This document shows positions 23,186-33,074 of a DNA stretch of 64,000 bases, one piece after another. Positions within the stretch are counted from its first letter, which is position 1, and each line of letters starts with the position of its first letter. Source of the stretch: Typhlomys cinereus. Lineage: Eukaryota; Chordata; Mammalia; Rodentia; Platacanthomyidae. The notes beneath the pieces are model-generated. The model was not told where the DNA came from. It did not search any database and was given only the letters and a program-made list of their open reading frames with translations. The translations under genes were made by a program, and so were the position numbers. The stretch covers positions 2,574,311 through 2,638,310 of the forward strand of contig JALPQD010000207.1 of the NCBI GenBank assembly GCA_023101885.1. Reading direction: 5' to 3'.

Positions 23186-24180
23186 TTAATGGTGTTTTAA
23201 TTGCCTTCTGCTCTCCTGGATATACCTGTTTTTTTCTTCAAGCTTGAGTATCATTTCTAGCATTTTTTGAAGGCCTGGTTTGGTGAACATGTATTCCTTC
23301 AAGTTGTCTTTGTGCTGGAAGATTTTTCTTAGTCCCTCGATCATGACTGATAGTTTTGCAGGGTAAATCAGCCTAGGTTGACATTTTTGCTCATTCAATA
23401 CTTGAAGTATGTCTCTCCAAGCTCTTCTTGCTTTTAGTGTTTCCATTGAGAAGTCATTTGTTATTTTAATAGGTTTACCTTTAAAAGTGACTTGTTTTTT
23501 CTCCCTTGATGCTCTCAGCACCAGTTCTTTATCTTGAATGTGGAGTGTTTTGACTATTATTTGCCAGGTGAGCTTCTGTTTTGGTCATATCTATTTGGGG
23601 TGTGGAATGCCTCTTGTATATGGATGGGCCTCTCTTTTTTTAGATGAGGAAAGTTTTCCTTGATGATCGTTTGAAAAATTTCCTCAGGGGTGGTATTTTG
23701 AGATTCTTGCTCTGGTATTCCATGAATACGCATGTTAGGCTTCTTCAGGGTGTCCCATATCTCTTGGATATTTCTCTCAAGTATCTTTTTGGCTTTAACA
23801 ACCTCTTCCATTGAGCTGGTTAGTACTCCCACTTTATCTTCAAGGTCTGTAATTCTGTTTTCTGCTTCGTTAGTTCTGTTGATAAGACTCTCTGTGGAGT
23901 TCTGGGTTGAAGATAACTTGTCTTGTAGCTCAGTTTTAAATTCTGCTTGAGTCTGTTTTAACTGCTCTATGCCAGTTTTTGTTTCTTGCACTGTTTTTCT
24001 CAATTCCTCCAGATGTCTGTTGTGTTCCTCTTCAAAGCGATTGATTCGATTATGTAATTCCTCCCTGATTTCCTCTTTCATAGTATTGAACATGGTAATG
24101 ATCATATTTTGAAGGTCATTATCCTGGGTCAGGCTTTCTTGGCCTTTTTCCGTGGGTTTGTTCTGGTTGGAGTCTAACAT
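23186..24180 (-). pseudogene. ORF1: L1-1 ORF1 (RNA-binding coiled-coil protein), broken
   Basis: Starts at ATG 24180. The first 207 codons hold a long acidic/basic coiled coil (about residues 15-140), followed by the start of the RRM-like domain (NMRIHGIPE). A stop at 23557 and a frame change precede the remaining 111 codons (23521-23186), which carry the C-terminal domain with 'KARRAWRDILQVLNE' and 'YPAKLSVMIEG'. The intact protein trimerises and coats L1 RNA. The order and spacing to ORF2 (41 bp) are normal for L1. Confidence 0.92.
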
Positions 24181-24615
24181 TATGGGATTAATTTTTTCAG
24201 TGGGAAATTTGTTTACTTGAGTGTTGCTTCTACATGGATTTACTCTTTGACTTTGGGATTGTCGTTTTAACTCTTAAGATCTTTCAATTTCACTAAATTG
24301 AATTATTTGGCCTGGGGTTCTGGGGGTTGGCAGGGACGGAGCTTACCTATGTCACGGATGAGGCCCGGCTGGACCGCATGTTGGCGACCCGGCCCACGGG
24401 GCAGGGTTAGGAAGGGAGGATGGGGGCGTTGTTGTGGAGCTATTTAACCAGAGGAGAGCTGGGGCGGGGCTCAGGCGCAGGGGGAGGTCCTCCTCGTCCC
24501 TCGGCCCTGCGCGCGGCTCTGGCTGGATGGTGATGTAGGAGCTGTGTTCCTTGGGCTGACCTGGGGTTCTGGGGGTGGGCGCAGGCGGAGCTTACCTAGG
24601 TAGCGGATGAGGCCC
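24181..24615 (-). promoter_or_regulatory. L1-1 5' UTR with tandem promoter monomers
   Basis: GC- and CpG-rich. The sequence starting cctggggttctggggg at 24311 recurs at 24560, giving a repeat period of about 249 bp. The second unit is cut off at about 24615 after 'cggatgaggccc'. Such monomer arrays are the internal promoters of rodent L1s. Conserved pieces include 'gcggagcttacctagg', 'ctatttaa' and 'gctggggcggggctcagg'. L1-2 keeps a related unit at 48083-48298. Confidence 0.85.
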
Positions 24616-25272
24616 TCAGTTTAACAGCTTTTTGTCTCTGACCAGGGGGTGACATACAGTGCCCATCAGGATGGAGTGAAGGGCATTGCAGGAGCAGCAA
24701 AACTGCAAAAGAAAATCAACAAACCACAATCCAGAACTTCAGAGACTCTATATCAACCACCTAGAACTAGACCAGCCTAATCTCTCCCCATCCTGAAGCT
24801 CAGGGACATTTGTGGAAGAGGGGGGCGGTAAGATTGTAAGAGCAAAAGGATGGGAGGAGCAATGATTTGCAAGATCCTCCACACTAGTTAGGGCTGAGTC
24901 AATCATAATAGGACTTTGCATGCCCTGCACAATGTCCAACACACTATTGATCTCACAAAATCTAGCATCAGCTGAAGGCACCAAGATCCTTGGAGGCAAG
25001 GGATTGACAGCCAACAGTAGTGTTCCTATGCTTAAGGGGAACACGAGAAAGGGTTCAGGGAAATGTCACTGGTTCCTTGTACGTCATCGGAGAGGAGGAC
25101 CCAGAGGAGAGTTAGGCATGCACAATAAAGGACTCTCTGGGAATTGGGGGGGAGGCACTGGGGGATGGGGAGGGAGGGAGGGGGAGCAAGGGCATGGGGA
25201 GGGAGGAGAGAGGGAGGGAACCGTTGTACCTATTAAGTTTGTATGTGTGGAAATAATAAAAAATGTATTAAA
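24616..25272 (+). mobile_element. 5'-truncated L1 3' end (L1-4), plus strand, abutting L1-1
   Basis: About 640 bp of L1 3' UTR on the plus strand. It starts with 'agtttaacagctttttgtc', which matches (reverse complement) the variable 3'-UTR block of L1-3 near 59125-59150. It passes through the G-rich tract at 25146-25220 and ends with 'gttaagtttgtatg'-type terminus and A-rich sequence. It is head-to-head with L1-1 with no spacer. Its left TSD cannot be found. Confidence 0.9.
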
Positions 25273-26410
25273 AATAATCCCTCTGTAGAAAATCACCACT
25301 AAAAAGATGATCACACTGATCAGGAGGCCTACCTGCCTCAGGACACAACTGGTAGTACTGAGGTCTCCAATGACCATTGTAAGATAAAGTTTTTCAACCC
25401 CCAACTTGTCCTCATAGCCTGGCCAATGATGCTGGAAGTATGAGGAGCTTTGTTTGGTGCAAATGCCAACAGGAAGTTTTTGGACTGAGCCTTTAGGGTG
25501 CAGTTTATCCAGTGTTGTGCTTGGGAAGCCAGATATTCTGTGTAACTTCCTTTTCTAACACTGCTTTGTGGCCATCAATGGAGACCCTGTATAGCTAATG
25601 CCATTAACTAATAGCCTATTGTTAACAGTGGGAGGTGGTCACTTGGTGTGGTTGGGAGAGCAGACCAGCTCATCTAACCTCAGTTCTATGCTGGTTCCAT
25701 AGCAGGAAGGTAGAGAGTCAGTTAGTGGACATGACTTTCATCAAGTTACTGCTCTTTCCCTAGTCATGATGTGCATGCTGTCCCTTGGTCTTTGATATAA
25801 AGTGCATGTAGGACCTGTATTCCGCCCAGCAGCTCTAGCTTCACTATTACTGTTTGGACCTAGAAGTTTTTCTTATTTCTAAATGTGATTTAAAGTCTAA
25901 GCCATAAACCTTATTAAAAGGTTTATGTGGAAAAAGAAGCATAACCTCACAGTGAAAACTATCATGATTTGTTCTTGCACATAACAATAAATCTGTAAGT
26001 GTGGAAATATATAGTATTGAAACAGCTGATATCAAAACTATGGCCTGACTGTCACTAAGACATCCAAAGAACTAACCACTTAATATGTATAATGTACATA
26101 AAAAAGATAAGACCCACTCCATGTCCTCCAAAAGGCTAGGCAGAGAGGAAAATTGCAATGCTGTGACAAAGTACAGAATCTGCTCAGATCTGGGAACGAT
26201 AGATAAGGCTTCTTCAGTTCCCAACAGATGTAGCAGACTTCATAGATAAGACCTCATTGAGGAGAAAAGAATAATTTAAAGTCTTCTTCTAATTGCATTA
26301 TGTAAAGGGGATGAGAAAGGCCTGGAAAGTGATTGTATAGGGAAGGTCTCCAAGTCTAGGTGCTCACAAGACAGTGAGCAAATTTAACTTCTGCAGCAGA
26401 AACTACATTT
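25273..26410. other. Unassigned DNA with a short open minus-strand stretch
   Basis: From about 25276 to 25540 the minus strand stays open for about 85 codons and ends in a hydrophobic run (GLLISVIIFLVVIFY) before entering the L1-4 sequence. It has no start I can justify and I do not recognise it. It may be an old repeat or part of a retrocopy, and it does not support a gene call. The remainder is AT-rich and unremarkable. Confidence 0.3.
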
Positions 26411-26414
26411 TGAA

Positions 26415-26485
26415 AAGTAATAATAGCTGCTATTTATTATGAGTCTATTATGAACTAGATATTTATTCACCTCACTCTGGCTATA
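26415..26485 (-). mobile_element. MIR fragment, minus strand
   Basis: 'taataatagctgctatttat' followed by 'gagtctattatgaactagat' fits the reverse complement of the MIR 3' part (taatagctaacatttattgagc, ttactatgtgccag). It is short and diverged. Confidence 0.55.
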
Positions 26486-26489
26486 TATT

Positions 26490-27765
26490 ACTTAGAGTAT
26501 GCTATCCATTTCCCTCAAACAAGAAGTATACTGAAAGAAAAGAAGCAGTGTTGTCCAGTTCATACCAATAGCTAGGATTTGAATAAAGTAATCAATCTTC
26601 GACGACAAAGTCTATCTACTACATTATTGCCACTGTCAAGACAGATTGTGATAAGTTTACTTTGAGCATCAGGGTCAAAAATATAGATGTTTTCTCATAT
26701 AAATTGATAAATCATTGAAGATTATGAGCACTGGATTGATCTGTAATTTGTCTAGGAAGTTACTTGTCACCAGTTAAAAAGGATGCTGTAAAGGCCAACT
26801 TGTAGGATTCAAAAGATCAGAACCAAAAAGACCAGAGTGCAAATAAGGACTTGCCTTAAATCAAATGCTGAATGAAATTTAGATGGTTGGTTTAGGAAAG
26901 AACGGGGTTATTGCCAGAATGGAAGTTGAATAAAATGACGGAAATAAAATGAGTTTAAGTGATACTACAATATTTATGTGGAAGTTCTCAGGCAATATAA
27001 ATAAATAATTCTGAAATGATATTTTATTTAAAATATAAGTAGGAAAATCACCATTAAAAACTAAGTCTAAGTCTTGATTTAAAAATGAAAAAGACCTGAA
27101 GATTGAGTTTTAGAAAAGATATGAAACGAGTAAGGTAAGAATACTAAATTGTAGGAGAAAAAAGTGTTTGGAAAGGTGATCAGAGTAATAATTAACTCAA
27201 TACAAAAGAGTATGTTATATAGTAGAAATCTCCTCTAAGCTTAGGCAGCCAGCTTTCCTAGTTCCAAAAAGCATTACAGAAGATGCTGGGAAAGAAAAGT
27301 GATTAGTGATCTCATCTACTTGTGAAAGGTGAAATCCACACCACCACCCCTTGAGTAAGAGTTGGCCAGTAGTGCAATAGTATCGTGAGTGTAACCAGGG
27401 TAACCATCTGCTGTCTGATTGTACTCAAGGTCCGCAGTCAAGCAAGAATCACATCCCAGATATTGAAAATCAGGCCCAAAACTTATGGGGATGACACAGA
27501 ACCTAGGTGTGGGTGAGGAGAGAAAATTACTAAAGTTTATCTATATGAACTTTGGATCAAGCTGCCTCCCAAACATGATATACCCATGAATTAGAGAAAC
27601 ACTCAGCATTCAGCCTAGAACCTTTGCTAGAAGGTGTTTGTTACAGAAAATCACAACTGGCCAAAGTGCCGCCACAAGCTCACTGCATTTGTATCTACTT
27701 CCAGATTTGATCTATCTCTTGTCTATCATGAAAGGTAAAAGAACTAAAGACACACCACTCCTTCA
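26490..27765. other. Unique DNA, no gene recognised
   Basis: AT-rich sequence. Around 27300-27660 it has a slight LTR-internal look, but no family could be assigned. Confidence 0.4.
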
Positions 27766-27769
27766 GAGA

Positions 27770-28155
27770 CAAGTAATTTACATAAACAAGAAATTTTTAT
27801 TCCAGCTTATAATTTCAGGTGGCAGTTGCTCACTATGGCAAGATGGTATTACTAGCATTAGATGCTGAAGGAACTGATCACTTCATATTCACAGAAGGAG
27901 CCGAGAGGAGGCAACAACCAGTGCTGTGTATTGGATTTCTATCATACTGGCTCGCTCATCTACCAAAACCAACTAGTTCTGTCTTCACTTTATTGACCTA
28001 CACAAGAAATAGTCCTAACCTCCACAGCCTGGGTTGTCCCACATCAATCAGACAACCTTTTATAGGCTTATCTTCACTAGATCATTTCTCATAGATGTGC
28101 CTAAAGGTTCAGTTCGGTTCTCAAGGGGACAGTTGATGCTCACTGCCACACCACA
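27770..28155 (-). mobile_element. LTR-like repeat, minus strand
   Basis: 'tttttattccagcttataat' then 'ggttgtcccacatcaatcag' and 'cagttgatgctcactgccac' follow the reverse-strand order of rodent MaLR-type LTR repeats, as also seen at 43435-43725 and 53815-54235. Boundaries and family are approximate. Confidence 0.35.
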
Positions 28156-28319
28156 TTAATGAGTGCTAAGTGGTATGCCATTTTGGTTTGTATTTGAGCT
28201 TCTCAAACAGCTAGTGACATTGAACAGCTTTTAGTGTTCATACTGGACATTATTTTTTTGGTATAGATGAATTTTCCAAGTCATTTCCATAATTTTATTT
28301 TGTTTTCATTTTTCAAGTG

Positions 28320-28655
28320 CATGGGCATATGTGTGTTTGCATGTTGGTGGACATATATGCATGCTTGAGTGCATAGGAGTATAGCAACCAGAGTGTTGTA
28401 CTGAGAGTAACCCTTGATGAGTACTCTTTGACCTTATTCTTTTGAGTCTGGGTCTCTAATTAAACCCAGAGCAGGGCCATCAATGATAATCTGGCTAGCT
28501 AGCTAGCTAGCTCTGGGGATTCCCAAGCTCTACCTTTTTGGTTTGGAATTACAGCAGCCACTATGTGGCATCTGGAAATTGTATCTGTTGCTTTTGTTTT
28601 GAGGGTAAGTGCTTTTCTACTAATCCATCATCCGAGTCTTCTTTGCTCATTTTTA
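28320..28655 (-). mobile_element. Old B4/ID_B1-type SINE, minus strand
   Basis: The TG-rich tail at 28325-28375 is followed by the B1 part in reverse ('gtctgggtctctaattaaac', 'ctggctagctagctag', 'tggaattacagcagccacta') and the tRNA part ending at about 28650. A small (CTAG)n run lies at 28492-28512. It interrupts an older L1. Confidence 0.65.
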
Positions 28656-28741
28656 ACTAGTTATCTTATTACATTGAGTTACACATATTCAAGAAAATTA
28701 TTTTAACCAGATTCATGATTTTCAAATATTTTATCTCCTTT

Positions 28742-29116
28742 TGTGATAGTCTTGGGTGTCAACTTGACCACACCTGGCATTAACTAAGATCAGCTGTGAG
28801 ACCATCTGAAGAGATTACCTTGATCAATGCATTTACAATACAAAAATCAGCCCCAGATCTGATTGGAACCTCTCTAGATCTGAGTGTAACCTCCCAGTAG
28901 TGGACCAGGTAAAAGGAACCATGGAATGGAAGACTGAGAAGAAGAAGAGAGATTCTCCAAGGATGCTTTTACAGCAACTTAGCCTGCCTCCAGTTTCAGC
29001 CACCAACCATGTTGCCTCCACTATGAAAGACTGTTTCTCTCCTCTGGAACTGTTAACTGTACAAATCTCCCTTTCTTCCTCAAGTCGATTCACTTTGAAT
29101 GCTCTCTTACAGCAAT
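28742..29116 (+). mobile_element. LTR-like element (rodent MaLR type)
   Basis: Starts 'tgtgatagtcttgggtgtca' and 'acttgaccacacctggcat'. It ends 'cttacagcaatag', where a short L1 end has inserted; 'aaagaataact' follows that L1 and fits the LTR's own end. It is the plus-strand counterpart of the minus elements at 9775 and 29545. No coding domain is present. Confidence 0.5.
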
Positions 29117-29238
29117 AGGGAGGGAGAGGCAATGGGGGATGGGGAAGGAAGGGGGAGGGGAGGGGGTAAAGGGGGATAGGGGGTTGGAGGGAGGGGGGGA
29201 CCGGTGTACCTGTTAAGTTTGTATGAGTGGAAATAAAA
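29117..29238 (+). mobile_element. Very short 5'-truncated L1 (L1-5)
   Basis: About 120 bp holding only the G-rich polypurine tract and the terminal 'ctgttaagtttgtatgagtg', 'gaaataaaaaaa' of the window's L1 family. It is inserted at the end of an LTR-like element, so it is younger than that. No clean TSD is seen. Confidence 0.88.
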
Positions 29239-29544
29239 AAAGAATAACTATTACAATTTTGATGATTACATTTCTGTTTATATAATTTTATCTACATATT
29301 TGCAGATTTCCACACACTGTATCTGTTTTTAATATCATTGTCTATGTCGTTGGATGTGATTGCTAAGAAATTCCTCCCAATTTTAATGCCATGAAGCTTT
29401 TTACCTGCATTTTCTTCTGACAGTCTCCTAGTTTAAATCTCACAGTTAGGTATCTTTAAGCACTTTAACTAATTCTTCTGTGTGGTGCTTTTTAAGGGTC
29501 ACCTTAATTGCTTTGCATGTAGATGTTATAAAAGTTGTGCACCA

Positions 29545-29657
29545 CATTAGGGTTCTCTGGATGAGCAGAACTGATAGAATGGATACAAATATGCATAAAA
29601 AGGAAGCAGATCCTAAAAGATGGTGTGATGCTATTCAGATGACCAGAATATAAATTG

Positions 29658-29705
<48 letters not shown>

Positions 29706-30250
29706 CTATTTGTGGAAATAGTAGCTGAAAGGTCCCCTTAGATTGACATACAAGATTAAAATCTGAGTAGTACAAAAATAGCTGCCTGTAATTGCTCAGT
29801 TCGGGAGCTCAACAGCTCAGCAATCCCAGCGTGCTGGTGAAGGATTCCTGTAAAGTCCCTCAGTCCTTCAAGTCTAGGCTTACATGAGTGCTGAAGGATT
29901 CCCACAGAGTCCCAGAAGCCTCCGTCACATTGGAGGGCTGAAACGGCCGAGCCTGGGCATCAGTGAAGAACGGCAACAAGGAAGACCCCCAGCATGGCAG
30001 CAACAGGGAGAGAGGCATGCATCAAGGAACAACCAGCTGCCAGCACAGCACAGAGGAGGGCGGGGGTCAGCCTCTTCCATCTCGGACTCCCTGTATTTGG
30101 TCCACTCTGGAAGTTGCCCCCAGTATCGGCAGGGGCTTCCACATCCCTTAGACAATTTCCCACAGGCTTCCTCAAGAGCTTGCCTAGCTAGCAGTTCTTT
30201 ATAGCTGTTCCCAAGCCCAGTCTGCAAGTGTCAAGTTGATACCTGTATCT
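29545..30250 (-). mobile_element. LTR-like element (rodent MaLR type), minus strand
   Basis: Begins 'agggttctctggatgagcag' and ends 'caagtgtcaagttgatacct', the same ends as the element at 9775-10425. It contains a (GA)n tract at 29660-29705. The segment 29598-29740 is repeated at 30441-30590. Frames of 60-106 codons inside it have no domain. Confidence 0.5.
29660..29705. repeat. (GA)n microsatellite
   Basis: About 22 uninterrupted GA units. At the equivalent place in the duplicate copy (30510-30556) the sequence is a (GGGGA)n-type tract instead. Confidence 0.97.
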
Positions 30251-30350
30251 GACCATCAACACCACAGCTGTTCAAGGTTCTGTCCTTTCTCCAGTGGATG
30301 CTCTTGGCATGTTTGACAAACGGCATATGAAGAAAAGGAGGCACAGAGCC

Positions 30351-30440
30351 AATGAGGTGTCTCAGTGTTAAAGTTGTTGTATGACCTCCACAGTGTGCTG
30401 TGGCATATGTGTCTGTGCTCTCTCTCTCTCTCTCTCTCTC
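30351..30440 (+). mobile_element. Short old tRNA-SINE remnant with (TC)n
   Basis: 'gccaatgaggtgtctcagtg' and 'atgacctccacagtgtg' suggest the head and middle of an old B4-like SINE. It is followed by (TC)n at 30418-30440. The evidence is weak. Confidence 0.35.
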
Positions 30441-30590
30441 AAAGGAAGCAGAACTTAAAAGATGGTGTGATGCTATCCAGGTGACCAGAATATAAGAGGG
30501 AGATGGAGAGGTAGGAGAAGGGGGAGGGGAGGGGGAGGGGAGGGGGAGGGGAGGGAGCACATTTGTGGAAATAGTAGCTGAAAGTTCCCA
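30441..30590 (-). repeat. Second copy of LTR segment with GGGGA tract
   Basis: Nearly identical to 29598-29740: both contain 'taaaagatggtgtgatgcta', 'tgaccagaatataa' and, after the microsatellite, 'tttgtggaaatagtagctga'. The copies are in direct orientation about 840 bp apart. The copy here has (GGGGA)n at 30510-30556 where the first has (GA)n. Confidence 0.88.
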
Positions 30591-30878
30591 AATTTGATCT
30601 AAGAAATTAATCAAACTATTCAAGAAGTTCAGCAATCTCTCACTCAGAGGTAGTGGGACCACAGCAAGATTTCCACATGAGAGAACACAGTAAGAATAGC
30701 CACAGATCCCTTGCCTTAGAGGCAGAAGACAGTGGAGAAGAAAATCTACTTAAAATATTAAAGGGGGAAAACGCTCTCAATTTAAAGAATCTTATCTACA
30801 CTAAAACTGTCCTTCAAACATAAGATAGAAATTAAGACTTTTCTAGATAGATAAAAACTGAGATTATTTGTTGCTGTT

Positions 30879-31223
30879 AGAAATTCCCTGAAATAGGGGC
30901 TGGAGAGGTGGCTCAGGGGTTAAGCCTCTGCCTTGCAGGCAGAAGGTCCTGAGTTTGGATCCTAGACCCCACGTATAGACGCCAGGCGGAAGCGGGGGTG
31001 GCCTGCGTTTCTGGTCCTGGTAGGGCGGAGCCTGTGAATCCCGGGGGCAGAGTAAACAAGAAGGAGGCGGTCCATGGTGGTTCCCGAGTTCGTCCGTGGT
31101 TCTACACACACATACATGCATACACGCACACATACACACACACGCACACATACACACACACACATGCACACACATACACGCACACAATTGAATAAATAAA
31201 AAAAAAAGAAATTCCCTGAAATA
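30879..31223 (+). repeat. 17-bp target-site duplication of young SINE
   Basis: A perfect direct repeat, agaaattccctgaaata, lies at 30879-30895 and 31207-31223, flanking the SINE exactly. Confidence 0.95.
30896..31206 (+). mobile_element. Young ID-headed SINE, full length
   Basis: Same family as 13013-13324: head ggggctggagaggtggctc, tRNA-type boxes, GC-rich body with 'cgtatagacgccaggcgg' and 'tagggcggagcctgtgaat', then 'ggttctacacacacatac', a CA-rich tract with CATGCA and CACGCA variants (31100-31188), and 'caattgaataaataaa' with A9. Perfect 17-bp TSDs show recent insertion. Confidence 0.95.
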
Positions 31224-31537
31224 ATGCTCAAGGGAAACAAAGGGTTCTTAAATCCTGAGGGTGTTGAAGAAGCCTTTGAAATGCATTATTACTCTCATAA
31301 ACAGAAAAAAGTACAGATTTATAAACTAAAATTAAAACTTAGAATATTTTAATGTTTTTGGTTCCTTATGCTAACACATATGTCTTCATAGTTAATTTCT
31401 GAATAAGTCACATTTATACCTATGTTATTGTCTCAGCATCACTGAATTGGATTTTTGATACCCGCATTCTGAAAGTAATTTGAGTGCAATTAAGCAACAT
31501 CCAGTGAAGCAAATCATATAGAAATTAAATTAATCGG

Positions 31538-31660
31538 AGCCAGGCATAGTGGCACATGCTTATAATCTCAGCCCTCAATGTACAGGGATATTAGTTGTTC
31601 CAAGTCAACCTGGGAGACATACCAACACCCTGTGTAATATAGCAAAAGAAAAAAAATCCA
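31538..31660 (+). mobile_element. B1-like 7SL-derived SINE
   Basis: 'gagccaggcatagtggcaca' and 'cttataatctcagccctca' correspond to the 7SL-type promoter start of B1, then 'aacctgggagacataccaac' and an A-rich tail. It is a diverged monomer of B1 size. Confidence 0.7.
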
Positions 31661-31709
31661 AACCAAACATGCAAATAAACAAGAACTTAGAAATTAGAGT
31701 AGTCAAAAT

Positions 31710-32003
31710 GAAAAGTGATGAGGACCTTGGGACTGGAGAGGTAGCTCAGGGGTTAGGCCTCTGTCTTGCAGGCAGAAGGTCTTGAGTTCTAGACCTCACC
31801 TATAGAGGCCGGGCGGAAGCGGGGGCGGCCCGTGTTTCTGGTCCTGGTAGGGCGGAGCCTGTGAATCCCCGGGCAGAGTAAACAAAGAGAAGGGGCAGGC
31901 AGGCGGTCCATGGTAGTTCCTGAATTCACCCATGGTTCTACACACACACATGCACACACGCACAATTGAATTTAAAAAAAAAAAAGAAAAGTGATGAGGA
32001 CCT
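31710..32003 (+). repeat. 18-bp target-site duplication of young SINE
   Basis: A perfect direct repeat, gaaaagtgatgaggacct, lies at 31710-31727 and 31986-32003 on either side of the SINE. Confidence 0.95.
31728..31985 (+). mobile_element. Young ID-headed SINE
   Basis: Same family, starting tgggactggagaggtagctc. The tRNA part has lost a few bases near the B box ('ggtcttgagttctagacc'). The CA tract is short (31942-31963), and the A tail ends at 31985 against the TSD. It is inserted about 70 bp downstream of the B1-like element. Confidence 0.93.
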
Positions 32004-32865
32004 GAAATAACACAGTAAAAACAAAAATATAAAGGGGTTTGTTAATTTTAATATGTAAAAGGATATAGACCAGCAGGGAATTGTGAAATGTTAGACTAAA
32101 GTATTAGCAGGAGAAAAAGGTATGACAGTGACCATTTTCTCTCTCTCTGTATTTAATGAATACAAAACTGATGCATTCAAAAATATGTATTTGTGTACTA
32201 TTACTCGTGGGGCCAACTGTAGCCAACATGGTAGGGGAGTTAGCAGACATACTTTGGGAAATTTTTGTTTTTATTAAGGTCTTTGATATGATTTCACATG
32301 GAGAAGAAAAAAATTAGGATATGTTATCCAACAGAAGTGCCTATCTTACATTTATGTTTCTTTTATCCCAGTATTGATATCCTCTCTCTGGTATCATCTT
32401 CCCAGTTAATTATTGGACAAATGTTGCATTTCTGCCTGTGATTTGTGAGACCCAGGTTAACACAGAAAGTAAGGTATTGTGGTGATGGGATTGGAAGTAT
32501 GAATGCGAAGCTTAACCCAAACAAAAGAGAGAATAACTCTTCCAATAAGCAGGTGTGGATGATTTTGTCAGGAGAAATGGTAAAGCACAAGATGAAGTAA
32601 TTTGTTCATATTTAGAGAGCGTAACTGTGTAAATGTTTTCTAAGGGATGTGAAAAGATGTGTCTCTGAAGGCATTGTGTGAGAGATGTGAAGATTTGGTA
32701 GTGCAATGGCATGGCAGACATGCCACCTTATGATGTGCAGAAAATGGCCTCAGGCTTTTAAGACCCAAATGAGAAATAAATAAGTGCTTTATTTTCTACC
32801 AGCAATTAACAGCTGGGCATAATTTCCTCTGTAAACAGGATTTTCCAATATTGGTGTGATGGATA
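32004..32865. other. Unique DNA, no gene recognised
   Basis: AT-rich sequence with no recognised repeat or coding pattern. Minus-strand frames of 69-75 codons at 32363-32721 have no motif. Confidence 0.45.
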
Positions 32866-32870
32866 GAATA

Positions 32871-33070
32871 TTTCTGGCTTGGACAGGTTCGCCCCTCTTT
32901 AGGCAACCTGGTGGCCCCCAGCTCCCTGAAGGTCATCATATTAAAGCCAAAGTTAGTATGAACTCTCAATGTGCATAGCACACTACAGCCCCAGAACTCC
33001 TGGATTCAAACAATCCTCCTACCTCAGCCTCCCAAGTAGTTGGGACTATAAGCATGTGCCACCATGGCCG
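32871..33070 (-). pseudogene. RN7SL pseudogene: 7SL RNA pseudogene, 3'-truncated
   Basis: On the minus strand the copy starts at about 33070 with the 7SL promoter-proximal sequence ('atggtggcacatgcttatag', 'tcccaactacttgggaggct'). It continues past the point where Alu and B1 diverge, through 'gttctggggctgtagtgtgc' and the S-domain part 'accaggttgcctaaagaggg', to 'caagccagaaat' at about 32871. So it derives from 7SL RNA itself (the SRP RNA), not from a B1 or Alu. About the last third of 7SL is missing. Many substitutions are present. Confidence 0.85.
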
Positions 33071-33074
33071 GTGG

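Larger units (their letters stand above)
18519..24615 (-). mobile_element. Near full-length L1 (L1-1), minus strand
   Basis: A LINE-1 of about 6.1 kb with all parts in order on the minus strand: 5' UTR with tandem monomers (24615-24181), ORF1 (24180-23186), a 41-bp spacer, ORF2 (23144 to about 19330), and a 3' UTR with a G-rich polypurine tract ending in A-rich sequence at 18519. Both ORFs are disabled by stops and frameshifts, so it cannot move now. The second monomer is truncated at 24615, where a plus-strand L1 3' end begins without any spacer. No convincing TSD was found. Confidence 0.95.
28156..29545 (-). mobile_element. Ancient L1 ORF2 fragment hosting nested insertions
   Basis: Three pieces in L1 order on the minus strand: 28156-28315 (around 'taagtggtatgccattttgg'), 28656-28741 (around 'tgattttcaaatattttatc') and 29250-29545 (around 'tgctaagaaattcctcccaa', 'ccatgaagctttttacctgc'). 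The gaps are filled by a B4-like SINE (28320-28655) and an LTR with a nested L1 end (28742-29245). All three are strongly diverged. The assignment is by eye. Confidence 0.5.

Noticed and set aside
18472..25300. Similarity of 'tctgtagaaatttcac' (18473) and 'ctctgtagaaaatcac' (25280) as a TSD for the L1-1/L1-4 pair
   Set aside because: The match is imperfect and the left copy is about 30 bp away from the L1 end, so it does not behave like a target-site duplication.
29641..29720. Repeat array resembling CRISPR or a satellite
   Set aside because: It is a plain (GA)n microsatellite without unique spacers.
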